A DNA stretch of 64,000 nucleotides from Chryseobacterium sp. StRB126 (GCF_000829375.1 NZ_AP014624.1:4526001-4590000); one strand, 5' to 3'. Positions 47,885 to 56,782 are shown, counted from the stretch's first letter. The notes: generated by a model not told the origin, from the letters alone. Made by a program: numbers and translations.

Positions 47885-48859
47885 ATGGGAATTTTTGATA
47901 AGAGAGTAAGCTATAAGCCATTTGAATACCCGGAGGTTCTGCAATTTGTAGAAGCCATCAATAAATCATTCTGGGTACATTCGGAAGTGGACTTTACTGC
48001 AGATGTACAAGATTTTCATTCGCAGTTGGAGCCACATGAAAAAAATGCTGTGAAAAATGCGCTTTTAGCCATTGCACAGATTGAGGTGTCTGTAAAGACA
48101 TTCTGGGGGAATTTATACAACCACCTTCCGAAACCGGAATTCAATGGATTAGGATCTACTTTCGCAGAATGCGAGTTCCGTCATTCTGAAGCATATTCCC
48201 GTTTATTGGAAGTATTAGGATATAATGATGAATTCCTTAATGTAATTGAGATTCCTGCTGTAAAAGGTAGAATTGAGTTCCTTGGAAATGCTTTAAAACA
48301 TGCCAACTCTGCTACTCCTAAAGAATATGTTTCTGCATTATTGCTATTCAGTATCTTAGTAGAAAATGTTTCTCTTTTCTCTCAGTTTGCCATCATCCTT
48401 TCTTTCACAAGATTCAAAGGATTCATGAAAAATGTTTCCAATATCATCGCTTGGACTTCTGTAGATGAGCAAATTCACGCTAATGCAGGAATCTACCTTA
48501 TCAACAAAATCCGTGAAGAACAACCAGATCTATTAACAGACAGCGATATTGAAGACATCTACACGCTTGTTGATGAATCTATCGCAAGAGAAGGGGACAT
48601 CCTTAGCTGGATCTTTGAACTAGGTGAAATTGATAACGTATCCAAAGAAGATCTATTGAACTTCATGAAGTATCGTGTAGATGACAGCTTGAAGAAAATC
48701 AATATGAAAACAAGATACAACATCACTCCGGAACAATACAGACCAATGGTATGGTTCGAAGAGGAAGTTTTCGCCAATTCACTAGATGATTTCTTTGCAA
48801 AAAGACCTGTAGATTACACGAAACACGATAAGAGTATTACAGCAAACGACTTGTTTTAA
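47885..48859 (+). CDS. nrdB: Class I ribonucleotide reductase beta subunit
   Basis: NrdB holds the dimetal site and stable radical used by NrdA to reduce ribonucleotides. The 324-residue protein is of normal size. Metal ligands Glu67, Glu97 and His100 and radical Tyr104 are visible in AQIEVSV and ECEFRHSEAYS; VDEQIHANAG gives the second Glu/His set. The start ATG at 47885 (MGIFDKRVSYKPF) is the natural one. Some Bacteroidota carry an ATP-cone at the N-terminus of NrdB; none is present here. It is followed by a small gene and then nrdA in the same direction. Confidence 0.95.
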   Translation: MGIFDKRVSYKPFEYPEVLQFVEAINKSFWVHSEVDFTADVQDFHSQLEPHEKNAVKNALLAIAQIEVSVKTFWGNLYNHLPKPEFNGLGSTFAECEFRHSEAYSRLLEVLGYNDEFLNVIEIPAVKGRIEFLGNALKHANSATPKEYVSALLLFSILVENVSLFSQFAIILSFTRFKGFMKNVSNIIAWTSVDEQIHANAGIYLINKIREEQPDLLTDSDIEDIYTLVDESIAREGDILSWIFELGEIDNVSKEDLLNFMKYRVDDSLKKINMKTRYNITPEQYRPMVWFEEEVFANSLDDFFAKRPVDYTKHDKSITANDLF

Positions 48860-48965
48860 TGTATAAAGGCGCGAGCGAAGCGAGCGTCAAAGCAGGAAGT
48901 ATTAGGATTAATAATTTCTCATACTTCAAAACAGAACAACAGTTAACTTAATAAGCACAAATAAT

Positions 48966-49256
48966 ATGATTAATGTAATAGTAAGCTACACCGTAAAACC
49001 TGAATTTGTTCCTGTCAATAAAGCCAATATTCAAAAGTTTTTAAATGATTTTAAAAATTTGGATCAGTCAACATTTGAATATAAGGTTTTCGTAAAGGAG
49101 GATGGTGTTACTTTTCTACATTATTCAAACTATAGTAATGAAGATGTTCAGCATGAAGTTTTGAATATTCCATCTTTTAAGGAATTTCAAAAATTGAGAG
49201 ATGAAAGCGGGCTGAATGACTCTCACAAAGTAGAATTTTTACAATCAATAATATAA
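48966..49256 (+). CDS. Small ABM-like (dimeric alpha-beta barrel) protein between nrdB and nrdA
   Basis: This 96-residue protein resembles the antibiotic-biosynthesis-monooxygenase/quinol-monooxygenase fold: a first strand MINVIVSYTVKPEFV, a helix KANIQKFLNDFKNLD, a strand FEYKVFVKEDGVTFLHYSNY, and a helix FKEFQKLRDESGLNDSHKVEFLQ. No catalytic residues can be named. It starts 106 bp after nrdB and ends 55 bp before nrdA, so it is probably cotranscribed, but whether it serves the reductase is not known. Confidence 0.75.
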   Translation: MINVIVSYTVKPEFVPVNKANIQKFLNDFKNLDQSTFEYKVFVKEDGVTFLHYSNYSNEDVQHEVLNIPSFKEFQKLRDESGLNDSHKVEFLQSII

Positions 49257-49311
49257 AAAAACAAAATTCCGGAGCGGGAATTTCATTCCGGAATTCGAAA
49301 ATATAACATCT

Positions 49312-50970
49312 ATGGAAGAGCAAAATTCAAATATATGGTGGCTCAACGAAGAGTCTGAGCAGATGCTGAACAGAGGATATCTGTTGAAAGGTGAAACGGT
49401 AGACGGAGCTATCGACAGAATCACCACTGCTGCTGCAAAAAGGTTATACAAACCGGAACTTCAAGCAGCATTCAAAGAAATGATCACAAAAGGATGGATC
49501 AGCTTCTCTTCTCCTGTATGGGCTAATATGGGAACCGAAAGAGGTCTTCCTATCTCTTGTTTCAACGCTCACATTCCAGACAGCATTGAAGGAATTACTC
49601 ATAAAATGGGTGAAGTTATCATGCAGACAAAAATCGGTGGGGGAACTTCAGGATATTTTGGAGAACTGAGAAACAGAGGAACAGCTGTTACTGATAACGG
49701 AAAGTCTTCAGGAGCCGTTTCATTCATGAAGCTTTTTGATACTGCTATGGATGTTGTTTCACAGGGAGGAGTAAGAAGAGGTGCTTTTGCTGCTTACCTA
49801 GATATTGACCACGGAGATATTGAAGAGTTTTTATCCATTAAAGATATTGGTAGCCCAATCCAAAACCTATTTACCGGAGTATGTGTACCAGATTACTGGA
49901 TGCAGGATATGATAGACGGTGATATGGAAAAACGTAAAGTTTGGGCAAGAGTATTGGAAAGCCGCCAGCAAAAAGGTCTTCCTTATATTTTCTTCACCGA
50001 TAACGTAAACAGAAACAAACCACAGGTATATAAAGACCTTGGAATGACGGTAAACGCAAGTAACCTTTGTTCTGAGATCATGCTTCCATCTACTATGGAG
50101 GAATCATTTATCTGCTGTCTGTCTTCCATGAACCTTGAATTGTATGATGAATGGAAAGATACAGATGCTGTTAAATTAGCCGTATATTTCCTGGATGCTG
50201 TTTTATCTGAGTTCATCGATAAAACTGAAGGAAACTACTACTTACAGGGAGCAAGAAACTTTGCAATGCGTCACAGAGCTCTTGGATTAGGAGTTTTAGG
50301 ATACCATTCTTATCTACAGAAAAATATGATTCCGTTTGAAAGTTTTGAAGCGACTCAGTTCAACGCAAGGGCTTTCAGACATATCAAAGAACAGGCTGAG
50401 CAGGCTTCAAGAGAACTTGCCAACATCTATGGAGAACCAGACGTATTGAAAGGCTATGGATTAAGAAATACCACTACAATGGCTATTGCTCCTACCACTT
50501 CAAGTTCTGCGATTTTAGGACAAACATCTCCAGGAATTGAGCCTTTCTCTTCTAACTATTATAAAGCAGGTTTGGCTAAAGGAAACTTTATGCGTAAGAA
50601 CAAATACCTGGCAAAACTATTGAAAGAAAAAGGATTGGATAATGAGGAGACATGGAGAACCATTATGTTGAACCACGGATCTGTACAGCACCTGAATGAG
50701 CTTACTCCTGAAGAAAAGGCAGTATTCAAAACATTCAAGGAGATTTCTCCAATGGAGATTATTTCTCAGGCGGCTCAAAGACAGCAATACATTGACCAGG
50801 CACAGTCTCTGAACCTTCAGATTCCTTCTACAATGCCTGTAAAAGACGTAAACTATCTGTATATCGAAGCTTGGAAAAAAGGAGTAAAAACACTTTACTA
50901 CCAAAGAAGTTCTTCCGTTTCTAAAGAAATGATGGTGAACTTTGTATCATGCTCAAGCTGCGAAGCATAG
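49312..50970 (+). CDS. nrdA: Class I ribonucleotide reductase alpha subunit, short form
   Basis: NrdA is the catalytic subunit that makes deoxyribonucleotides. At 552 residues it is about 200 shorter than the E. coli enzyme because it lacks the N-terminal ATP-cone; the protein begins directly with the ten-helix region. Cys83 (LPISCFNAH), Asn251/Cys253/Glu255 (NLCSEIMLPS), a Cys pair at 268-269, the radical-transfer Tyr pair in KTLYYQRSS and the tail Cys547/Cys550 (SCSSCEA) are all there. Overall activity control by dATP through an ATP-cone is therefore not expected. A strong hairpin follows the gene. Confidence 0.96.
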   Translation: MEEQNSNIWWLNEESEQMLNRGYLLKGETVDGAIDRITTAAAKRLYKPELQAAFKEMITKGWISFSSPVWANMGTERGLPISCFNAHIPDSIEGITHKMGEVIMQTKIGGGTSGYFGELRNRGTAVTDNGKSSGAVSFMKLFDTAMDVVSQGGVRRGAFAAYLDIDHGDIEEFLSIKDIGSPIQNLFTGVCVPDYWMQDMIDGDMEKRKVWARVLESRQQKGLPYIFFTDNVNRNKPQVYKDLGMTVNASNLCSEIMLPSTMEESFICCLSSMNLELYDEWKDTDAVKLAVYFLDAVLSEFIDKTEGNYYLQGARNFAMRHRALGLGVLGYHSYLQKNMIPFESFEATQFNARAFRHIKEQAEQASRELANIYGEPDVLKGYGLRNTTTMAIAPTTSSSAILGQTSPGIEPFSSNYYKAGLAKGNFMRKNKYLAKLLKEKGLDNEETWRTIMLNHGSVQHLNELTPEEKAVFKTFKEISPMEIISQAAQRQQYIDQAQSLNLQIPSTMPVKDVNYLYIEAWKKGVKTLYYQRSSSVSKEMMVNFVSCSSCEA

Positions 50971-50996
50971 GACCAAGTAATAAACACGCTATATTT

Positions 50997-51026
50997 ACAA
51001 AAGCATACCGAAAGGTGTGCTTTTGT
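50997..51026 (+). terminator. Terminator hairpin after nrdA
   Basis: A 13-bp stem (ACAAAAGCATACC with GGTGTGCTTTTGT, one G-U) closes on a GAAA tetraloop, followed by CGTTTT. Confidence 0.75.
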
Positions 51027-51061
51027 CGTTTTCATAGGCCTTGATTGATAATTTAGTTTCC

Positions 51062-51092
51062 CACAGATTGTGCAGATTCTCACAGATGATTG
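51062..51092 (+). repeat. Dispersed CACAGATT repeat, copy A
   Basis: This 31-bp unit begins CACAGATT and ends CAGATGATTG. It aligns over its length with copies at 51238-51268 and, inverted, 56135-56164. Confidence 0.65.
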
Positions 51093-51129
51093 GGTAAAAA
51101 TTGAAAAAATTTCACTTCAGCTCCTACTG

Positions 51130-51202
51130 TTGATAGGTTTTGGCTAAAGCCGTCGGGATTGGTCTTCATTTTTTAAACAGGCTAAAGCCCGTTCCTATTG
51201 AA
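51130..51202. repeat. Inverted repeat with GGCTAAAGCC cores
   Basis: GGCTAAAGCC occurs at 51142-51151 and 51180-51189, flanked by TTGATAGG on the left and CCTATTGAA on the right. The outer parts are inverted with respect to each other, giving a palindromic unit of about 73 bp. Nothing coding overlaps it. Confidence 0.6.
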
Positions 51203-51237
51203 TAATTACAATGTGTATATAATTATTGGAGGCTAAC

Positions 51238-51268
51238 CACAGATTAAACGGATTTTCACAGATAATTG
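51238..51268 (+). repeat. Dispersed CACAGATT repeat, copy B
   Basis: The unit runs from CACAGATT to CAGATAATTG and differs from copy A at only a few positions, chiefly in the three bases after CACAGATT. Confidence 0.65.
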
Positions 51269-51324
51269 CATGTATTTAAAATGGTTTATTAAAAATAAAA
51301 TGCATTTCTTTTATCGGCAAAATT

Positions 51325-51373
51325 CATCATCCATCATCCATCATTCATCATTCATCATTCATCATCTATCATT
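51325..51373. repeat. Heptamer tandem repeat, seven copies
   Basis: Seven contiguous 7-bp units of the form CATCATY (the last TATCATT) lie between the repeats above and the terminator of the TonB-receptor gene. The unit is not a multiple of three and no gene is likely to cross it. Confidence 0.85.
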
Positions 51374-51383
51374 TACAATTCAT

Positions 51384-51415
51384 AAAAAAGGCCCGGAAAG
51401 AAAATCCGAACCTTT
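51384..51415 (-). terminator. Intrinsic terminator of the TonB-dependent receptor gene
   Basis: On the minus strand AAAGGTTCGGA pairs with TCCGGGCCTTT (two G-U pairs) and a run of six T follows. It starts 27 bp after the stop codon. Confidence 0.85.
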
Positions 51416-51441
51416 GAAAGAAATATTTGTAAAAAGAAGTA

Positions 51442-54400
51442 TTAAAAATTATATCTCACACCCAGCTGAGCCTGGAATCTCGATGCAAACTGATCGATGG
51501 TATAAGCAGACCCAGGTGTTTTAAAGTTATAAGTAGGATCTCCAGCTGACGGTTGCCCAGCAGCTACATTCCCAACTTTTGTAAGTCCTACACTTGCTGT
51601 AGAGTTGAACGTATTAGGTACAAAGTACACCTTACCCCAATCTTTATTCAATAAATTGGTGAAATTAATGATACTTAAAGAGATCTGGATATTGTTCTTA
51701 GATTTTTCACTCAGTCTGATCTCATCCATAATTCTGATATCTGCCTGAACATTCCAAGGGGTTGTATCTCCATTTCTTTCTGTAAACTTTCCTCTTCTGG
51801 ATTTAAGATAATCATTGTTATTAACAAAGCTTTCATAATCTGCAACCTGTTGTTGAGCACTTACCAGCACGTTTCCTGATCCATCCTTTATAGGAACAAT
51901 ATATTTCGCAGCTTCGGCAGCATCTTTAAAGATATAAGCAAGGCCAGCCGCCTGTCCCGTATTGGCAATCGTACTGTTTACAAATCCCCATGAGAAAGGA
52001 TTTCCTGACTGAGCATTAAAATAAACATTGGTATATAACTTGTTAGACTCGGAAATATTAAAGGCATATCCCAAATTGGCCACAATTCTATTCTTGATCG
52101 CAAAATTGGAAGTCGTTAGCTGAGGATTATTTGGCGTCAAAGATTGGTTCATCTGCCAGTTACTTTCCATAGAGTTTCTGATACCATTCGTAATATCCTT
52201 AGCATCACCATAAGTATAAGCCGCAAAGAAATTAAATCCGAAATTATACGATTTTGAAATCTGAGCTGTCAGGTTATAGCGATACCCTTCTTTTGTATTG
52301 GATAGTAAATAAGCATTAGAGAAGTTACTATTAATATTCGTTGTGTAGATCGGCATTTCGTGATTCACATCATAGCTGTAGTATGTCACATTATCTGTTT
52401 TATTCACCTGTTGGAATTTCAGATCATACAATACTTTCGTATAAATTCCTTCCAGTGTCAGTTTATATCCGGCAAGTGTATAATCAAATGCCAGGGAACT
52501 TCTCCAGACTCTTGGCATCTTAAAATTATTATCAATAAGGTCAACCTGTACTTTAGATGAATTCTGCCATTTCGGGAAATTAGCGCCTATTAGAGGGTCT
52601 CCATTAGTTGCAATCTGTGCCGCTGTTGGCGCATTATAATCGTAGCTTCCAAAACCAACGCCATCATTATAATATGCATATCCTAACCATGCAAACGGAA
52701 TTCTTCCCACGAAAATACCGGAACCTCCTCTTAACACCATAGATCTGTCTTCCGTAATATCAATGGTAAATCCTAATCTTGGTGATAATGTAGGTTTATT
52801 AAGATAGCTATTGGTTAACTGACTTAATGGAGTGTAATTGTAAGTATTTCCGAAATAAGGATCCTGAGGAGAGTTATTAACCGCCGGACTTAATTGTGGC
52901 TTATTAGGTAAATCTGTATAATCAACTCTTACTCCAGGTGAAAGCCTCACTCTCCCCCAATTGATCTCATCCTGCAGATATACTGAAAGAAGGTTTACTT
53001 TGTATTGTGCATAAGGATTATCAAAAAGAGTCTGTCTGCTGTCTCCGTTGAAAGGGTAAGTCCCTCTTATTCTGGCAGGTGTCCCATTATAAAAATCATT
53101 TAACGATTTATAAGATATTCTTCCGTTTAAGGCATTTACAAAACCATAATTGATATTGTATAGCTCATTGTGAGTTCCTAATAAGAAAGTATGATTTCCT
53201 GTTTTATAAGTAAGGTTATCCGTAATTTCAAAAGTCTTCTGCTTCATATTGAAAACAGTAGCTTCCCTATCATTCCCGAACAGAATAGTTCCCCCATTAT
53301 GAGTAATTTCCACCTGCGGGAACATAGCATTGCTGGAAGTAGGATCTCTGTAATCATGAATAGAAGAATATCCAACTACTAAATTATTATTCCATTTATC
53401 ATTAAAACGGCTCTTCAACTCAAGAGTGGTAGTGGAGGCTGTATTCTTTTGAACAAAATCCATACTGGCAAATCTGAAATTGGCGCCATCTCTTTCAAGG
53501 TTGGAAGCCTGAGAAAATACTGTATTATTTTTAATGGATAAAGTATGCTTATCATTGATCTTCCAGTCTAACTTGTTGAAAAGTTTAGCACTTTCGGAAA
53601 AGTTATTGTATCCATTAAAACTTCCTACATTAAAACCGTATTTCTTTTGTACGAAGTCTGAAAGTTTCTGAGCCACCGATTCATCTATCAGGGCACCAGG
53701 ATCGTTGGCATTATAAAATATAGGATCGACCCTTTTGGTATATTCAAGATTGGTAAATAAAAATACTTTATCTCTCACTACAGGCAGCCCTACTCTTCCT
53801 CCATAAATAAAATCGGAAAAATCACTTGGCATTTTGGAATTGTCACCTACCCTGTTTCTACCTGTTATAGCAGCATTTCTGCCATATACATACATGGAAC
53901 CTGTAACATCATTACTACCACTTCTGGTTACGGCATTGATACTTCCCCCAAGAAAATTACCAAGTTTCACGTCATAAGGAGCAATGTAGACCTGTACATC
54001 CTGAATAGCATCCAAGCTTATCGAGTTGGAACGCGTACTGCTTCCAGGCATTCCCGAAGTTCCCGTCTGTCCACCCAATGAAGGACTGAACCCAATGGCA
54101 TCATTATTAATTGAACCATCAATAGTAACGTTGTTATAACGGAAATTCGTTCCGTTGAAAGAGTTATTGGCACTTTGCGGAATTAGCTTGGTTACATCCT
54201 GAATCCCTCGGTTAATATTAGGTAGTCCTGAAATCTGAGCCTGGTTGATTCCCACTCCATATTTTACGTTGGTCTTTTTTGAAGTGATCTTCACCTCGTC
54301 AATTGTCTTTTCCTTATTGCCAACATCTACTACAGGCAGGTCATTATTTCCTAAAGAAAGCTGCAGATTAGGATTCTCGTAAATAATCAGTGAACCGTCA

Positions 54401-54627
54401 GATATCTCAATTTTATAAGGACCTCCCGGCTGAAGATTGTCTAAGCTAAACTGTCCTTTGCTGTTACTTTTAGTTTCAAAAGTACTGTTGGTAGGAATAT
54501 GCACTACCTTCACGGTAACTTCGGAAGAAGCTCCTTTTAATCTTCCAAAAATTTTAGAACTGGTTTCCTGTGAAAATGCAAACCCAAAAGATAATAAAGC
54601 AAAAGCACAGATCAATTTTTTCTTCAT
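51442..54627 (-). CDS. Oar-like TonB-dependent receptor
   Basis: This 1061-residue outer-membrane protein has a signal peptide (MKKKLICAFALLSFGFAFSQ), an N-terminal carboxypeptidase-regulatory-like beta domain (about 22-110), a plug domain (about 120-250, with RYNNVTIDGSINNDAIGF and GGSINAVTRSGSNDVTGSMY) and a long beta-barrel ending FASRFQAQLGVRYNF. The length and the Gly-rich plug match Oar-type receptors, which import peptides or other large ligands or export proteases in some species. No SusD partner gene is present, so it is not a polysaccharide-utilisation pair. Monocistronic, with its own terminator. Confidence 0.92.
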   Translation of the reverse strand: MKKKLICAFALLSFGFAFSQETSSKIFGRLKGASSEVTVKVVHIPTNSTFETKSNSKGQFSLDNLQPGGPYKIEISDGSLIIYENPNLQLSLGNNDLPVVDVGNKEKTIDEVKITSKKTNVKYGVGINQAQISGLPNINRGIQDVTKLIPQSANNSFNGTNFRYNNVTIDGSINNDAIGFSPSLGGQTGTSGMPGSSTRSNSISLDAIQDVQVYIAPYDVKLGNFLGGSINAVTRSGSNDVTGSMYVYGRNAAITGRNRVGDNSKMPSDFSDFIYGGRVGLPVVRDKVFLFTNLEYTKRVDPIFYNANDPGALIDESVAQKLSDFVQKKYGFNVGSFNGYNNFSESAKLFNKLDWKINDKHTLSIKNNTVFSQASNLERDGANFRFASMDFVQKNTASTTTLELKSRFNDKWNNNLVVGYSSIHDYRDPTSSNAMFPQVEITHNGGTILFGNDREATVFNMKQKTFEITDNLTYKTGNHTFLLGTHNELYNINYGFVNALNGRISYKSLNDFYNGTPARIRGTYPFNGDSRQTLFDNPYAQYKVNLLSVYLQDEINWGRVRLSPGVRVDYTDLPNKPQLSPAVNNSPQDPYFGNTYNYTPLSQLTNSYLNKPTLSPRLGFTIDITEDRSMVLRGGSGIFVGRIPFAWLGYAYYNDGVGFGSYDYNAPTAAQIATNGDPLIGANFPKWQNSSKVQVDLIDNNFKMPRVWRSSLAFDYTLAGYKLTLEGIYTKVLYDLKFQQVNKTDNVTYYSYDVNHEMPIYTTNINSNFSNAYLLSNTKEGYRYNLTAQISKSYNFGFNFFAAYTYGDAKDITNGIRNSMESNWQMNQSLTPNNPQLTTSNFAIKNRIVANLGYAFNISESNKLYTNVYFNAQSGNPFSWGFVNSTIANTGQAAGLAYIFKDAAEAAKYIVPIKDGSGNVLVSAQQQVADYESFVNNNDYLKSRRGKFTERNGDTTPWNVQADIRIMDEIRLSEKSKNNIQISLSIINFTNLLNKDWGKVYFVPNTFNSTASVGLTKVGNVAAGQPSAGDPTYNFKTPGSAYTIDQFASRFQAQLGVRYNF

Positions 54628-54833
54628 ATTTTTATTGCTACAAAACTTACTGTAAAATTATACCTACTCAATATGAAGTATGGTAACATAGAATTAACAT
54701 TGCGTAACACAAAGTTTAATATTTCCTTAAAAAAAACTTAATATACATTACAAATTTCATCCCCGATTTTATACACTTTCTATGAAAATTACAGTAAAAA
54801 AATGATTAATTTTAGACATTAAAACCGCTTAAT

Positions 54834-55724
54834 ATGAAATTCGGACAAGTAGAAGACCCTTCAAAAATAGACTTCACCCTTCCCAAAGATCACTCAAGAA
54901 CCAAAGAAATTTTAAGTCTTAATAAGAAAGGATTGGAAAACATTTCTATCGGGTGTGCCAAATGGAATAAAACAGACCTTAAAGGATTTTATCCCAAAGG
55001 AACCAAGGATGAGCTAACCTATTATGCTACTCAATTTAATTCCATTGAATTAAATGCCACATTTTATGGAATGCCCACTCCGGATCAGGTAAAAACATGG
55101 AAGGAGAAAACTCCGGAAAATTTCAAATTTTTCCCTAAGATCACCAATACTGTTTCTCATTTCAGAAGACTTATTGATGTTACCGAACCGGTTACCCATT
55201 TTGCTTCAGCAGTCATTAATTTTGATGAAAAACTGGGAATGGCCTTTCTTCAGCTTCATGATAACTTTAAACCCAAAGATTATGACAGACTGGAAAAATT
55301 CGTAAAAGAATGGCCTAAGGAAGTTCCTCTTGCCATAGAATTAAGAAATACAGAATGGTTTACCGATGAGGAAATTCTGAATACCACCTGCGAACTTTTT
55401 GAAACCCATAATATCACAAATATCATTGTAGATACTGCCGGGAGAAGAGATATGCTTCATATGCGCCTTACCACTCCTAACGCATTTATCCGCTATGTAG
55501 GAGCCAATGCAGAAAGTGATTATGAAAGACTGGATGATTGGTTAAAACATCTTACCCAGTGGAAAAAAGACGGTCTTCAGAATCTGTATTTCTTCGTTCA
55601 CCAGAATATTGAGAAAGCCTCACCACTTCTTTCCGCTTATTTCATTAAAAAAATAAATGAAGAATGGAAGACCGACATCCATATTCCACAAATGGCTACT
55701 GAAAGCACAGGAACCTTATTTTGA
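54834..55724 (+). CDS. DUF72-family protein
   Basis: This 296-residue TIM-barrel-like DUF72 protein carries ISIGCAKWNKTDLKGFYPKGT, YATQFNSIELNATFYGMPTPDQ, KFFPKITNTVSH, FLQLHDNFKP, AIELRNTEWF and RYVGANAESDYERLDDW, all family signatures. The function of the family is not established. The first 30 residues before the conserved core are a little longer than usual. It is divergent from the TonB receptor with 206 bp of AT-rich DNA between them. Confidence 0.9.
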   Translation: MKFGQVEDPSKIDFTLPKDHSRTKEILSLNKKGLENISIGCAKWNKTDLKGFYPKGTKDELTYYATQFNSIELNATFYGMPTPDQVKTWKEKTPENFKFFPKITNTVSHFRRLIDVTEPVTHFASAVINFDEKLGMAFLQLHDNFKPKDYDRLEKFVKEWPKEVPLAIELRNTEWFTDEEILNTTCELFETHNITNIIVDTAGRRDMLHMRLTTPNAFIRYVGANAESDYERLDDWLKHLTQWKKDGLQNLYFFVHQNIEKASPLLSAYFIKKINEEWKTDIHIPQMATESTGTLF

Positions 55725-55857
55725 TTAAAGTTTTAAATAGACTAATTTTAATTTACAGCACGAATGACAATAAAAGCCTTTTCATAACAGAAAAATTCAT
55801 ACATTAGAGTAATACCCTATTCAAACTGAAAAAGGTATACTTAAAAAAATAAATGTC

Positions 55858-56088
55858 ATGAAAAAGGAAATTTGTACAATCAGTGTCTCCAGCAACTGGC
55901 TTGGAGATGACTATATCTTCTATGAAGACCATACTATAAAAAGAGTATATGACAATCATAGCCTGAACTCCAACAAGACGGAATGGCTGGAACCTCATCA
56001 AATCAATAAACAAAATAAGGATAAATTAATAAGAGCATGTCCTGAGGAATTTAAAGAACAGATTATGCATCTTCTGGATTATCCTTAA
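55858..56088 (+). CDS. Small hypothetical protein
   Basis: I do not recognise this family. The 76-residue product is soluble, with a beta-type start (ICTISVSSNWLGDDYIFYEDHTIKRVYD) and a helical charged end (EWLEPHQINKQNKDKLIRACPEEFKEQIMHLLDY). Its balanced composition, ATG start and position in an otherwise empty 450-bp gap make it likely to be real. It lies ahead of a long inverted repeat. Confidence 0.6.
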   Translation: MKKEICTISVSSNWLGDDYIFYEDHTIKRVYDNHSLNSNKTEWLEPHQINKQNKDKLIRACPEEFKEQIMHLLDYP

Positions 56089-56095
56089 TAAAAAA

Positions 56096-56168
56096 CTCTC
56101 GCAGATTTTACAAATACAACAGATTGATATCATACAATCATCTGCCGGATCAGCAAAATCTGCGAGAG
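56096..56168. repeat. 14-bp perfect inverted repeat enclosing dispersed repeat copy C
   Basis: CTCTCGCAGATTTT at 56096-56109 and AAAATCTGCGAGAG at 56155-56168 are exact inverses around a 45-bp interior. On the minus strand 56164-56135 reads as the CACAGATT-type unit (CGCAGATT to CAGATGATTG). It lies between convergent genes and may double as a terminator. Confidence 0.75.
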
Positions 56169-56178
56169 AATATATAAT

Positions 56179-56778
56179 TTAGTTTTTATTATTTTTCTTC
56201 AGAAGCAATACCAGATTAAGAAATAAAAGCAGAAAATCCAATGTAATCCAGATTCCCAACTTTGTATTTTCATAATTGTAGGCATCTATCTGTTTTTTAG
56301 CAGCATCAGACAGTTTCATACTTTGATTGATATAATTCTGCACTTCCACAATCTGATCTATATTCTTATTAGGAACAGAATGCTGTGAAAAATATACCAG
56401 ATTCTTCTTTCCGAGATATCCTACTATCCAATACTCATCAGACTTGTCCATTTTCAGATACTCTACCCTGTAATATTCCGGACGTATTTTCCCGACATGT
56501 TTAGGTTCAAGCTTCGTAGTATTATCAATTTTATTAACATTGAGAAGATAAAAATCTAATGCTTGAGGAAGTTTATTGATGACCTGTAGCCCTACAGAGT
56601 TATCCACAAACGCTACAGCGCTTTTCTTTATAAACCAATAGGTAAAAATTGAGATGGAAGAAACCACTGTTACAATACGGAACAGTCTTGTCCATTTTGC
56701 CATTCTTCCCAATTTTACTTTATATAAAACCAGAGAAAATATACACGCCCAAAAGATAACAAGAATGAAAAATACCAT
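56179..56778 (-). CDS. Hypothetical membrane protein
   Basis: No family recognised. The 199-residue protein has two hydrophobic helices at the N-terminus (about 1-18 and 32-50), a soluble region with the segments KHVGKIRPEYYRVEYLKMD, YWIVGYLGKKNLVYFSQHS and VEVQNYINQSMKLSDAAK, and a final helix (about 172-192) ending in Lys/Asn. The soluble part would face the periplasm if the first helix enters normally. A TATCTTTG -7 element stands four bases before the ATG. Confidence 0.7.
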   Translation of the reverse strand: MVFFILVIFWACIFSLVLYKVKLGRMAKWTRLFRIVTVVSSISIFTYWFIKKSAVAFVDNSVGLQVINKLPQALDFYLLNVNKIDNTTKLEPKHVGKIRPEYYRVEYLKMDKSDEYWIVGYLGKKNLVYFSQHSVPNKNIDQIVEVQNYINQSMKLSDAAKKQIDAYNYENTKLGIWITLDFLLLFLNLVLLLKKNNKN

Positions 56779-56782
56779 ATTG

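Noticed and set aside
51325..51373. CRISPR-like array
   Set aside because: The units are 7 bp and contiguous with no spacers; no cas genes are present in the window.
51270..51524. 84-codon frame crossing the heptamer array
   Set aside because: Its His/Ser-rich content comes from the CATCATY repeat itself, and it runs into the terminator and the 3' end of the receptor gene on the other strand.
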